Shown piece after piece: positions 27,092 to 35,733 of a stretch of DNA of 64,000 nucleotides. Both the position numbers and the translations under genes were made by a program. Every line of letters begins with the position of its first letter. Within the stretch, counting starts at the first letter, position 1. The notes beneath the pieces were generated by a model. The model ran no database searches. It saw only the letters and a program-made list of their open reading frames with translations, and was not told where the DNA came from. Source of the stretch: JBBIJO01 sp037445895. Its GTDB lineage: Bacteria; Bacteroidota; Ignavibacteria; Kapaibacteriales; UBA2268. The DNA lies in assembly GCA_037445895.1 (NCBI GenBank), contig JBBIJO010000002.1, positions 219,308 through 283,307 of the forward strand. The letters run 5' to 3'.

Positions 27092-30000
27092 ATGAAACAT
27101 TCATTACCTTTTGAAAAGTTTTTACTTAACTTTTGTTTGTTATTTTTGGTTCTTTTTAACATCCCAATTCTCCAATCCCAAACTTCCTCGTGTGGTTGGA
27201 CAATTTCGAGCAATACCTACTTTACGTTCAGCAACTCAACAAATACCCAAACATGGAATGGAACCAGTTGGGTTAGTGCTTTAGAAATTACTTGCACAGC
27301 TGCGGATGCTGTTTGGCTTACTGCACTCTTTCCTGTTACTACAAGATTTTGGGAACCTCTTTACAATAACGGAGCCTGTTGGGTAAGCATTCCATCTTGG
27401 GACTCGGCAATAAGTAATTTTTCGCGAAAATTTAAGCAGATAGTGACGCCATCAGTTAATTTAACCAATGTTCGGATTGATTTCTGTGTCGACGATTCTC
27501 TCGCTGTATTTCTAGACGGAACTTACATAGGTAGTGGTAGCCACTTCAACCGATTAAATAGTGTTAACCTAGGTAATTTATCGGCAACAACCCACGAAAT
27601 ATCTTTTGAGGTTTTCAATACAAGGCCTCTTTACTTTGGGTTCATTTATGGAATTCGTGGGGATACTGCCAGAAGCGAGTGCGAATGGCCTATCACCCGA
27701 TTCGATTATTGCATCGATTCCTCATCTGGACGGTATCTTGTTTCCAATTCTTCGAATGTAAAAATGTGGAGCGGGACCAACTGGTTTGCTGCCGTTGATG
27801 TTCCCTCGACTACAGCCGATGGCATCTGGGGGGCGGGGCTGGGAATTCTCCCACCATATCCTTGGTATCCACTATACGACAATGGTGCTTGCTGGATTTC
27901 AAGAAATGCAAGTGGTCTTGCAGTTCGCGCCCCCGACACTTTGTATTTCAGGCATTCCTTTACACTTGGCGGAAGTACTTGCACACTTCACAGGCTTACA
28001 GTCGACTTTTGTGTTGATGATACTGTTAACATTTATTATAACCACACAGGAGCATTTGCCCCGCCTGGCGGAACCTTGGTTGGTTCTGGCAGTCAGTATG
28101 CCGCAGTAAATTCAGTTAGCTTCTTTGTTATTGGGAATAATGTAACAATAGATTTCGAGGTAATAAGCACACGAGCATCATATATTGGTTTGATTTATGG
28201 AATTCGTTGCGAAGAAATACCTTTTACTTGCGACTCAATTCGAATAAATATTACAAGAGCAAGCCCCGCCGAAGACACCTCGGGTTGTTGTTATCAGTTT
28301 AACATCTTTAACCCCTTTCCTTCGTCACTGCCTATAAATACGATTAACTTTGTTACTGTAGCACCTAATTCTATTTCTTCTGCGGTAGGTCCCGCCGGAT
28401 GGACTTTGGTCAATCCTCTACCAAACACGCTAGCACGTTTCAACGATGTATCGCTACAGCCGGGTAATAATATTTTCACCTTATGTTTCACTGGTTCGAA
28501 CCCAACTTGCACGGTCTATCTTTATTTCTACAACCAATGTGATTGTAAATATCCCTTCGACCTTTATTGCCAAAACTGCTGCGATTCTTTCAGAACAAAC
28601 ATAAGGAGCAGTGTTTACCAAATAAGCAGTCAATATATACTTTTAACTACAACATTCAATAACATACTTCCTAATCCAAATTTAGTAAGGGTTCTAAGCT
28701 ACGTTGCTTATGCTAAACGAGGCCCCTACTTCCCCAACAATATGTTTTTCGATTTATGGAGGGCAAAAAGCACATACGGCACACCACCAAGTTGGTCATC
28801 CTGGCAACCACCTTCAACACCTCCTGGAACTCAATTGGGAAGACAAATTACGTTCCCGGCATTTGGATTAAGTGGAATATGGGGAACCCATCGAACGCAG
28901 CCTGGATTCTCGAGAGAATTGATTTGGGGAGATTACGATTTAAGAAATTCAACTCAAATTGGGGTAATTAATGGTTATAGCTTCCGCGCAATATTTAAAT
29001 TACCACCAGTCGCTGGACCATACGAATTTGTTAATTTCGGTATTCGATATATGTTTACCGATACTTCTTGTTGCACTTGCGATACTCTCATCGCATCTTC
29101 ATTCGGAAGGAAGAGGACTATCGACCCAGTTCCAAGCACCATTATCCTCGATTCGGAAGAAAAAGGTAATATTACTATACTTAAACGCAATCCAATCGAC
29201 CCCGAAGACTCGATGTTTGTCCCCCGTAGATATGATTTCCAATGTGAAATTAAAGATGCCGCAATACTACAAATCCGAGACTTGAGCAATGGAACAATAT
29301 TTTTACCCGATGAAAATGGAATTTGCAAAGCCACACCTATTTTGCAGAATGATTCTGGTCTTTTAGAAATTCATCTTTCCAACCCTAAGAAGCTTAATCG
29401 TATTCCGCTCAAAGTAACAGAAATACTTTTATTTGAGGGCGATAGCATTCCTATGGACTATCAAATTATTGCTCTCCACAAAACAACAGGCGACGAATTA
29501 ACAATTTATGACGATGGCAAACCAAAAAATCCCCAAATAGTTATGGTTTTGCTTAAAAACAACAATACTTTCAAAGAAAATATTTCCCATATTATCATTA
29601 AGCCAAAAAATAACGAAAAATTAATTGCAGTTGGTTCGGATGCAATCAATTTGAAAGCCCAAATGGGGATTTACGCTCCCCAGGAGAAGGAAGAAGGGCT
29701 CAAAATATTACCCGAAGCGTTTACCGATTCAGAATCTTCGGAATTAGAACCACAACAAGAAATCAAACCAATTTATTTAGTCTTCGAACCCGACAATGAC
29801 AAAAACGCCGAATTTATTTTCGAAACCTACAACAAAAACAACGAAATAATCGCAGAAGGTACAATCAATATCCCAGTCACAGCAGTCCAAGACATAGACA
29901 CGAAAAATGAACTCATCTCTAATCTAACTATTTCACCAAATCCATCGAGCGACTACATTTCTATTTCATTCTTTTCAAGTGACATTCTTCAAAATGTTGC

Positions 30001-30178
30001 ATTTAATATTTACGACCTCGGGGGTAAATTCATAGGCACAATACACAATTATAACTTTATCCCAATCGGAATTAACTCAATCCTCTATTCGGTTGCCAGT
30101 TTGCCAAGTGGAACATATATACTTCAAATCAAGGGTAACGAGTTCGAGTTAACAACTACTTTTGTAATAACGAGGTAA
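27092..30178 (+). CDS. Large T9SS-exported surface protein with tandem Cys-containing domain
   Basis: The ATG at 27092 follows AAAGGAG (27079-27085) and opens a signal peptide (NFCLLFLVLFNIPILQSQ); upstream in-frame codons are not used. The 1028-residue product carries two similar N-terminal modules of about 160-180 residues. Each begins near a Cys-x-Trp and holds a TWNGTSW/MWSGTNW phrase, a YNNGACW/YDNGACW phrase, an FCVDD phrase and a closing GF/LIYGIR phrase. A Cys-rich middle and beta-rich segments follow. The last ~85 residues (LTISPNPSSDYISISF, FNIYDLGG, SLPSGTYILQI) are a type-A T9SS sorting domain. Function is unknown; the tandem modules suggest carbohydrate or matrix binding. Confidence 0.8.
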   Translation: MKHSLPFEKFLLNFCLLFLVLFNIPILQSQTSSCGWTISSNTYFTFSNSTNTQTWNGTSWVSALEITCTAADAVWLTALFPVTTRFWEPLYNNGACWVSIPSWDSAISNFSRKFKQIVTPSVNLTNVRIDFCVDDSLAVFLDGTYIGSGSHFNRLNSVNLGNLSATTHEISFEVFNTRPLYFGFIYGIRGDTARSECEWPITRFDYCIDSSSGRYLVSNSSNVKMWSGTNWFAAVDVPSTTADGIWGAGLGILPPYPWYPLYDNGACWISRNASGLAVRAPDTLYFRHSFTLGGSTCTLHRLTVDFCVDDTVNIYYNHTGAFAPPGGTLVGSGSQYAAVNSVSFFVIGNNVTIDFEVISTRASYIGLIYGIRCEEIPFTCDSIRINITRASPAEDTSGCCYQFNIFNPFPSSLPINTINFVTVAPNSISSAVGPAGWTLVNPLPNTLARFNDVSLQPGNNIFTLCFTGSNPTCTVYLYFYNQCDCKYPFDLYCQNCCDSFRTNIRSSVYQISSQYILLTTTFNNILPNPNLVRVLSYVAYAKRGPYFPNNMFFDLWRAKSTYGTPPSWSSWQPPSTPPGTQLGRQITFPAFGLSGIWGTHRTQPGFSRELIWGDYDLRNSTQIGVINGYSFRAIFKLPPVAGPYEFVNFGIRYMFTDTSCCTCDTLIASSFGRKRTIDPVPSTIILDSEEKGNITILKRNPIDPEDSMFVPRRYDFQCEIKDAAILQIRDLSNGTIFLPDENGICKATPILQNDSGLLEIHLSNPKKLNRIPLKVTEILLFEGDSIPMDYQIIALHKTTGDELTIYDDGKPKNPQIVMVLLKNNNTFKENISHIIIKPKNNEKLIAVGSDAINLKAQMGIYAPQEKEEGLKILPEAFTDSESSELEPQQEIKPIYLVFEPDNDKNAEFIFETYNKNNEIIAEGTINIPVTAVQDIDTKNELISNLTISPNPSSDYISISFFSSDILQNVAFNIYDLGGKFIGTIHNYNFIPIGINSILYSVASLPSGTYILQIKGNEFELTTTFVITR

Positions 30179-30197
30179 ACTGCACGACCAAAATTAA

Positions 30198-30231
30198 TAG
30201 GGGTAAATACTCGGCTGAGTATTTACCCCTA
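30198..30231. terminator. Hairpin between convergent genes
   Basis: TAGGGGTAAATACTC and its exact complement enclose a GGCT loop (15-bp stem). It lies between the large T9SS gene (plus) and the SFGGS-repeat gene (minus). T-rich DNA follows on the minus strand, while the plus-strand T run is weak. Confidence 0.8.
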
Positions 30232-30270
30232 AACATTTGTCAAATTAACTCAATGAAAATATTAAATATT

Positions 30271-30897
30271 TTATCCAAAAGAGGATTTAGAGAAATCCCC
30301 GACTTTAATTGCTCGACGTTTCTTATTTTTGAAATAGGTATAAATTATGTAGGCAATTGCCCCAATAATTATCCAAGTCATAAAAAATTTGCCCCAATCA
30401 AAAGTTGGCGGATAATACGAAATCGTTCCGTCTGGGTTAACAACTCGAACAGGCTGGGAATAGTAAAAAGCCGGATGGAAAGGCATATACCATAGCCAAG
30501 AAGTATGCCCCATCAAATACCCCATCATTAACCCACTTGCATAATCGCCATAATGATTAACAATAGCATTTCTCGGCAAACCAGACATTTGCTGGGAAGT
30601 AATTCGTTGTCTTGGAATTCCATATTTTCGTTGAATATCGGCACGATTAAAAGTCGAAGTTGCCGTTCTACCAAAACTCGACCGAGGTGCGGTGCTTCTT
30701 GGTGTTGTCGAAAATCGTGGCGAAGTCGAACGCGAACCACCGAAAGATTTGCTTCCTCCGAAACTTCGGCTGCCAAAACTCCGGGACCCACCAAAGCTAC
30801 CCCGTCCCCCTTTTGCAAACAATTCATCCAAAGGTAATAAAGAAAAAACCAAAGCAAAAGACAGAATGACTACGAATATTTTTTTTACTGTTTTCAT
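30271..30897 (-). CDS. Exported Ser/Gly/Arg-repeat protein with C-terminal membrane segment
   Basis: A 208-residue protein with a signal peptide (residues 5-28, ending LFAKGG). A low-complexity stretch follows (about 32-60) with repeated SFGGSR/SFGSRSFGGSK units, then a Thr/Pro/Arg-rich part (SPRFSTTPRSTAPRS). A more ordered region (RKYGIPRQRITSQQMSGLP, tryptophan-rich TSWLWYMPFHP) leads to a membrane segment near 168-188 and a basic tail. I do not recognise the family. It is the last gene of a four-gene minus-strand envelope group; its start overlaps the upstream stop by one base (TAATG). Confidence 0.7.
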   Translation of the reverse strand: MKTVKKIFVVILSFALVFSLLPLDELFAKGGRGSFGGSRSFGSRSFGGSKSFGGSRSTSPRFSTTPRSTAPRSSFGRTATSTFNRADIQRKYGIPRQRITSQQMSGLPRNAIVNHYGDYASGLMMGYLMGHTSWLWYMPFHPAFYYSQPVRVVNPDGTISYYPPTFDWGKFFMTWIIIGAIAYIIYTYFKNKKRRAIKVGDFSKSSFG

Positions 30898-31373
30898 TAA
30901 AAAATTTCCTCCGTTATAATATTACCATTTTCATACCGAAAAGTAAAGTTAGCAATAAAGTTTGTGCCTTCGCTAACCCTACCAGGTTTAAAGAGCGAAG
31001 ATATTCTGCTTTTATTTTGAGTAGACGATTTAATATGGATGAAAAGTTCAACAAGCCCATCGAGAAATTCGGAATTATAGTAAACAGTGGTGTTTTCAAT
31101 ATTCCCATCGCTTTCGATTTCAACAAGTTGAAGGTTCGAGGCTTCTTCTTCTGTGAACGAAGGTTCGCGGAATTGGACATTATCGAGATAGTCCGAGAAT
31201 GGATTTTTGGTATATTCATTACCATCGGAACCCAAATAAACAATAACAGAATCGAATGTGCCGTCTTCATTCAAATTTAAAAAGAGTTCCCGCAATCCGC
31301 CGAGTTGTTGGCCATTATAATAAATGGCGGTTTTTTCAATTGTACCGTTACTTTCAATGCCAAGAGTAGCCAT
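30897..31373 (-). CDS. Small internally duplicated protein, unknown function
   Basis: The ATG at 31373 (MATLGIESNG) is preferred; the TTG two codons earlier has no better site. The 158-residue protein has two copies of one unit: ESNGTIEKTAIYYNGQQL followed by GGLRELFLNLN, and ESDGNIENTTVYYNSEFL followed by DGLVELFIHIK. No signal peptide or membrane segment is seen, so it is probably cytoplasmic. It is coupled to the downstream SFGGS-repeat gene and 49 bases from the upstream membrane-protein gene. Confidence 0.65.
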   Translation of the reverse strand: MATLGIESNGTIEKTAIYYNGQQLGGLRELFLNLNEDGTFDSVIVYLGSDGNEYTKNPFSDYLDNVQFREPSFTEEEASNLQLVEIESDGNIENTTVYYNSEFLDGLVELFIHIKSSTQNKSRISSLFKPGRVSEGTNFIANFTFRYENGNIITEEIF

Positions 31374-31422
31374 AATCAATCATCTAAAAAGTTAAACTCG
31401 AAACATTAAAATAATTAAATTT

Positions 31423-31716
31423 TTAAAAATTATTACAATCTCGGTAAAATATTGTCCAACGTGCAGACCATTTCTTCTCGCAATACTTTTTCAAAGAAAA
31501 AGCTGAACTCGAAAGGAAAATTGCCATCAATACTATTGTAATATACAAGGCAATCTTTTTGGGTTTGAAAATTAAAATCCCAATAAAAACAAAAATAAGC
31601 GGAAAAAGTTTCAAGTTTAGTTCAAATGGATGAGTATAATTAGGAATAAGATCCAGCAAGAAAAAAAATCCTAATGAAATAAGGAAACTACTCCAAAAGA
31701 TAGCGGCTTTACTCAT
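31423..31716 (-). CDS. Small membrane protein, LiaI/LiaF-like (DUF5668-like)
   Basis: Up to 102 residues; the Met at 31716 (MSKAAIFWSS, 97 residues) is the likelier start because the longer one runs back into the pspC gene. Three hydrophobic segments (FLISLGFFFLLDLI, LFPLIFVFIGILIF, IALYITIVLMAIFL) match the LiaI/LiaF N-terminal membrane arrangement that often follows PspC proteins. It probably belongs to an envelope-stress group. The family call is by pattern and context only. Confidence 0.65.
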   Translation of the reverse strand: MSKAAIFWSSFLISLGFFFLLDLIPNYTHPFELNLKLFPLIFVFIGILIFKPKKIALYITIVLMAIFLSSSAFSLKKYCEKKWSARWTIFYRDCNNF

Positions 31717-32149
31717 TGCCCGGCTCCACATTGTTTCCTTTCCTATTTGAATAAAACAGTATCAGCAATCCAAGAAGAATCAAAATCATCGGAAAGTAGA
31801 GCCGCCCGGAAAACCAAACAAACAGGTTATCAATTGTTATAAAAATCCCAAGAACAATTAGAACAATAGCAAAAATTTCCTTCGCTTTTTTCGATTTTAT
31901 TGGCTCCCGCCTTTCGGTTTCCTCCTCGACCTCCGGAATAAAGTCTTGGCTCCTATCTATTCTTACAGGCTCTTGGGGAACAGCTACCCACAGGACAAGA
32001 TATAAGACAAAGCTAAGACCCCAAACCAAAGCAGTGGCAACAAAAATTATTCGAACAATAACAACATCAATGTTGAAATAGTTTGCCAGCCCACCACACA
32101 CACCCCCAAAAACTTTGTCCGTCCCACTTCGGTAAAGCCGATGTTTCAT
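31709..32149 (-). CDS. PspC-domain membrane protein
   Basis: The ATG at 32149 is preceded by GGAG at 6-base spacing, giving 146 residues. The N-terminal PspC domain is clear (RLYRSGTDKVFGGVCGGLANYFNID, then VRIIFVATAL and YLVLWVAVP). A charged linker and two further membrane segments follow (EIFAIVLIVLGIFITI and LYFPMILILLGLLILF). PspC proteins take part in envelope stress responses. The gene heads the minus-strand group that runs to 30271 and is divergent from hydF. Confidence 0.85.
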   Translation of the reverse strand: MKHRLYRSGTDKVFGGVCGGLANYFNIDVVIVRIIFVATALVWGLSFVLYLVLWVAVPQEPVRIDRSQDFIPEVEEETERREPIKSKKAKEIFAIVLIVLGIFITIDNLFVWFSGRLYFPMILILLGLLILFYSNRKGNNVEPGNE

Positions 32150-32288
32150 AATTAACTCCAATATTTTCCCACATAAGTATTTGAAAATTACGTATAATTT
32201 TCAAATTTGTTACAAAATTACTAATCTTAGCAATTAATAAATCAATTTTCCGTTACTCTTTTTTAATATTTTAAATAAAATCAATGGA

Positions 32289-33551
32289 ATGATAGATACA
32301 CCAAAATCCCTTAGGATACAAATTGCACTTTTTGGTAGAACTAATGTTGGTAAGTCGAGCTTCTTAAATCTTATTGCTAATCAACAGGTTTCGATTGTCT
32401 CGCCTGTTGCAGGAACTACAACCGATATTGTCGAAAAATCAATGGAACTGCTGCCCATCGGACCAGTAACTTTCCTCGACACAGGAGGCATAGATGACCA
32501 TTCCGTCCTATCGGAACAAAGGGTTGCCCGAACCTTAAAAATACTTGACCGTGCCGATGTAGTTGTGTTACTTCTTGAAGCAAATATATGGACCGAATAC
32601 GAAGGGAGCATTGTCGAAGAAACAAAAAAACGCAATCTTCCATTAATACTTGTTATTAATAAATGCGATTTAGTGGTGCCAGAAGATAATTTTTTAAACA
32701 GCTTAAAAGAATTTAGCAAAAATATTTTACAAATATCGAGCATCGACACATCGAAGCGAAATTCATATACAAACGAATTCAAAGAAGCATTGCAAAGCAT
32801 CCAGAATAAATTTGAGAAGGAAATTAGCTTGGTTGGTGATTTGTTGCAACCGAACAGCCTTGCAGTTTTCATTGTTCCAATCGATAGCGAAGCCCCGAAA
32901 GGTCGGTTAATTCTACCCCAGGTTCAAGCAATACGCGATGTATTGGATAGCGGTTCAGCGGTTGTGGTAGTTCGCGATACTGAATACAAAGATTATTTAG
33001 GAAAACTTCGGAAGTTGCCCGACCTTGTCGTTTGCGATTCCCAGGTTGTTCATAAAATGGTTGCCGAAACACCGCCAGAAGTTAATTGTACCACTTTTTC
33101 TATTTTGTTCTCTCGCTACAAAGGCGATTTACTCGAAGAAGTCCGAGGTTCGGCATACGCAGATTTTCTCGACAACGACGACAAAGTGCTTATCGCCGAA
33201 GCTTGTAGCCATCATCCTCTCCAAGACGACATCGGCAGAATAAAAATTCCACGCTGGTTGCAACAATATTTGGGAAAATCATTGCAATTCGAAGTGGTTT
33301 CCGGAAGAGATTTTCCTAACGATTTAACTAAATATCAACTCATAGTTCACTGCGGGAGTTGTATGTTAACAAGAAGAGAAAAATTAAATAGAATTCGCAA
33401 GGCAAAGGAAGCGAAGGTTCCCATTACTAACTATGGAATAATTATCTCCAAAAGTCAAGGAGTTTTGGAACGGGTTCTTTCGCCATTCCCAAATATATTG
33501 AATGAATATCGTCGCATTTTAAATTTACATAGTAAAGTTGTAAGTTTGTAA
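32289..33551 (+). CDS. hydF: [FeFe]-hydrogenase maturation GTPase HydF
   Basis: HydF is the scaffold on which HydE and HydG build the diiron subcluster before transfer to HydA. The 420-residue protein has a GTPase domain (P-loop GRTNVGKS at 16-23, TTTD switch, DTGG, NKCD). A dimerisation region follows, and the C-terminal FeS domain carries the exact ligand pattern C-x-H-(46 residues)-C-x-x-C (CSHHP ... CGSCM). This separates it from Era/EngA-type GTPases. hydE, hydG and the hydrogenase itself are not in the window. A PqqD-like gene starts 4 bases downstream. Confidence 0.93.
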   Translation: MIDTPKSLRIQIALFGRTNVGKSSFLNLIANQQVSIVSPVAGTTTDIVEKSMELLPIGPVTFLDTGGIDDHSVLSEQRVARTLKILDRADVVVLLLEANIWTEYEGSIVEETKKRNLPLILVINKCDLVVPEDNFLNSLKEFSKNILQISSIDTSKRNSYTNEFKEALQSIQNKFEKEISLVGDLLQPNSLAVFIVPIDSEAPKGRLILPQVQAIRDVLDSGSAVVVVRDTEYKDYLGKLRKLPDLVVCDSQVVHKMVAETPPEVNCTTFSILFSRYKGDLLEEVRGSAYADFLDNDDKVLIAEACSHHPLQDDIGRIKIPRWLQQYLGKSLQFEVVSGRDFPNDLTKYQLIVHCGSCMLTRREKLNRIRKAKEAKVPITNYGIIISKSQGVLERVLSPFPNILNEYRRILNLHSKVVSL

Positions 33552-33555
33552 AATT

Positions 33556-33918
33556 ATGTTGTTTAGAAAACAAAAAAAGAATTTAAATTATTTGGAAATG
33601 ACACCATTTAAGAAATACAATTACATAGAAAAGGAAAATGGGTTAGTCGATGTCCTTGTTCCGCGATTTACGAGTCGTTTTGCAGAAAAATATATCTTAC
33701 CTAAAATGAAAAATCCATATTTTAAAGCAAACTTAGACGAATACGGAAGTTTCCTTTGGCAGACAATTGATAACAAAAGGAAAGTTATTGATATTATTAA
33801 ACTAATGGAAGAAAGATTTGGCGAAACCCTTCGACCAATAACCGAAAGAACATTACTTTTTTTTACACAATTATATAATGCTGGTTTTATTAATTTTTAT
33901 GAACTAAATAGGAGATAA
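33556..33918 (+). CDS. PqqD-like (RRE-fold) small protein
   Basis: A 120-residue protein. After a lysine-rich start it reads NGLVDVLVPRF, ANLDEYGSFLWQTIDNKRKVIDIIKLMEERFGE and LLFFTQLYNAGFI. This is the pattern of PqqD-type RiPP-recognition-element proteins, with a winged-helix fold that delivers peptides to radical-SAM enzymes. Stand-alone versions are common in Bacteroidota and their partner is usually unknown. It sits 4 bases after hydF and 1 base before pepD, so the three genes are probably one transcript. The start at 33556 lacks a strong Shine-Dalgarno; Met-15 is an alternative. Confidence 0.7.
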   Translation: MLFRKQKKNLNYLEMTPFKKYNYIEKENGLVDVLVPRFTSRFAEKYILPKMKNPYFKANLDEYGSFLWQTIDNKRKVIDIIKLMEERFGETLRPITERTLLFFTQLYNAGFINFYELNRR

Positions 33919-33919
33919 T

Positions 33920-35383
33920 ATGGGAAATATTCTTGGATACCTTGAGCCACAAATTGTTTGGGACATATTCGAAGAAATCACTCGAATTCCTCGCCCATCG
34001 AAGAAAGAAGAAAAAATTGTTGCCTTCGCAATCGATTTCGCTAAAAAACATAACCTCGAATTTAAACAAGACAAACTTGGAAATGTAGTTATCAAAAAAC
34101 CTGCAACCACAGGAATGGAAAATCGTAAAACCGTTGTAATCCAAGGGCATCTGGATATGGTTTGCGAAAAAAATGCCGACGTCGAGCATGATTTCCTAAA
34201 CGACCCAATTCAAGTTTCCGTCGATGGAGATTGGGTCAAAGCAAAAGGAACAACACTCGGAGCCGATAATGGAATCGGCGTAGCAATGGGGCTTGCATTA
34301 CTTGCTTCGAACAATATTGAACACCCAAACCTCGAGGTACTTCTTACCTTAGACGAAGAAACTGGGCTTACCGGAGCTCAACAACTCGGAACAGATTTGC
34401 TTAATGCTCAAATATTGATAAATCTCGACTCCGAGGAAGATGGCACTTTCATTATTGGTTGTGCCGGCGGAACGAACACATCGGGAACGTTTTTCTACGA
34501 TGCTCAACCAGTGCCTTCGAATTCTATCGCCTATAAACTTTCTTTGACAGGGTTATTAGGCGGACATTCAGGGCTCGAAATCCACGATGGACGCGGCAAT
34601 GCAATAAAATTATTGAATAGATTCTTGTGGAATCTTGGGAAACACATTCCATTTAATCTTGGAAGGTTCGACGGAGGCAACGCACATAACGCAATCCCAC
34701 GCGAGGCTTTTGCTACAATTACGTTCAATGCGAGCGACGAGGTCCGTTTCCATACATTTAGCGAAAACTTCCGCCAAACTCTTGCCAAGGAATGGAAAAC
34801 CAAAGAACCCAGCATCTCATTTACTTATGAAAGGATAGAAATTCCCGAAAGGGTCCTGAGTTCCGCAATACAAAAAAACCTTTTCGATTCAATTTATTCA
34901 CTCCCGCACGGTGTTATTCGTTTTAGCCCCGATGTCAAAGGATTAGTTCAAACATCTACCAATCTTGCTGTGATTTCAACTAAGCAACTCTCGATTAACG
35001 TTCTTACCAGCCAACGTAGTTCGGTCGAATCGGAAAAACTCGATATTGCAAACACCGTTCGAGCAGTATTCGAAATGGCTGGTGCACTGCCCGAACACGG
35101 TTCTGGTTACCCAAGTTGGCAACCAAACATAAATTCTCCTATACTCGACGTCGCCCGAAACACATACAAAGAAATGTTCGGAAATGAACCAAAAATCGAA
35201 ATCATCCACGCTGGACTGGAATGTGGTTTAATCGGTGAAAAATATCCAGGAATGGATATGATTTCGTTCGGGCCTACTCTAAAAGATGTCCATTCACCCG
35301 CCGAAAGAGTCCAAATTTCCACCGTTAAAAAGTGCTGGGAGTTTTTGCTCGAAGTCCTAAAAAATACACCCGAAAAAGCATAG
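33920..35383 (+). CDS. pepD: Cytosolic beta-Ala-His / nonspecific dipeptidase (M20)
   Basis: PepD-type aminoacyl-histidine dipeptidase, hydrolysing Xaa-His and other dipeptides with two metal ions. The 487-residue protein has IVIQGHLDMVCEK-type metal site 1 (VVIQGHLDMV), LGADNGIGVAMGLAL (bridging Asp), LDEETGLTGAQ (catalytic Glu) and LINLDSEEDG. The substrate loop GGHSGLEIH and a late metal His (VHSPAERV) are also visible. Length is normal for the family. AGGAG lies just upstream of the ATG. It is the last gene of the hydF transcript and is followed by a strong terminator. Confidence 0.93.
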   Translation: MGNILGYLEPQIVWDIFEEITRIPRPSKKEEKIVAFAIDFAKKHNLEFKQDKLGNVVIKKPATTGMENRKTVVIQGHLDMVCEKNADVEHDFLNDPIQVSVDGDWVKAKGTTLGADNGIGVAMGLALLASNNIEHPNLEVLLTLDEETGLTGAQQLGTDLLNAQILINLDSEEDGTFIIGCAGGTNTSGTFFYDAQPVPSNSIAYKLSLTGLLGGHSGLEIHDGRGNAIKLLNRFLWNLGKHIPFNLGRFDGGNAHNAIPREAFATITFNASDEVRFHTFSENFRQTLAKEWKTKEPSISFTYERIEIPERVLSSAIQKNLFDSIYSLPHGVIRFSPDVKGLVQTSTNLAVISTKQLSINVLTSQRSSVESEKLDIANTVRAVFEMAGALPEHGSGYPSWQPNINSPILDVARNTYKEMFGNEPKIEIIHAGLECGLIGEKYPGMDMISFGPTLKDVHSPAERVQISTVKKCWEFLLEVLKNTPEKA

Positions 35384-35411
35384 GTAGTTAAGAATTAAAA
35401 ATTTACTTTTG

Positions 35412-35444
35412 TCCTCTCCTTGTTCGAAAGGAGAGGATTTTTTT
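35412..35444 (+). terminator. Rho-independent terminator after pepD
   Basis: TCCTCTCCTT and AAGGAGAGGA form a 10-bp stem around a 6-base loop, followed by seven T residues. Confidence 0.93.
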
Positions 35445-35634
35445 GTTTAAATAATTGTTTGTTGAAATTGGATTATTTCGAAGTTACTTTTCATTTGCAA
35501 AAACTAAACCTAATGAAATAACCATAGTTTGCATACTTTCGTGGGTAAAAATCCAACCCATATAAATTTGCAAATCCTCGGTAATAACCCAACAACAAAT
35601 TAATATTTAATTTTCCCGGATAAAAAGTCATACA

Positions 35635-35733
35635 ATATGCCAAAACGGCATTTTGATTTAGGTTAAAGAATTTTGTTTTGTGATTTTGGCATATTATCTG
35701 CAATTTTGACATATGGAAATGTGTTTGGCACAT
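35635..35733 (+). promoter_or_regulatory. Cluster of four TTTTGGCATAT-like motifs upstream of hsp20
   Basis: Copies are at 35635-35645 (reverse orientation, ATATGCCAAAA), 35684-35694 (TTTTGGCATAT), 35704-35714 (TTTTGACATAT) and 35723-35733 (GTTTGGCACAT). The last three are spaced 20 and 19 bases, about two helical turns. This looks like a repeated operator for the heat-shock gene starting at 35808. The binding protein is unknown. Confidence 0.45.
35687..35702 (+). promoter_or_regulatory. Possible sigma-54 promoter for hsp20
   Basis: TGGCATATTATCTGCA keeps the GG-N10-GC spacing required by sigma-54 (GG 35688-35689, GC 35700-35701) and matches TGGCAYR-N4-TTGCW at all but one base. Transcription would start near 35713, leaving a 95-base leader. 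It coincides with one of the repeated motifs above, so the match may be incidental. A sigma-54 activator gene is present at 49675. Confidence 0.3.
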
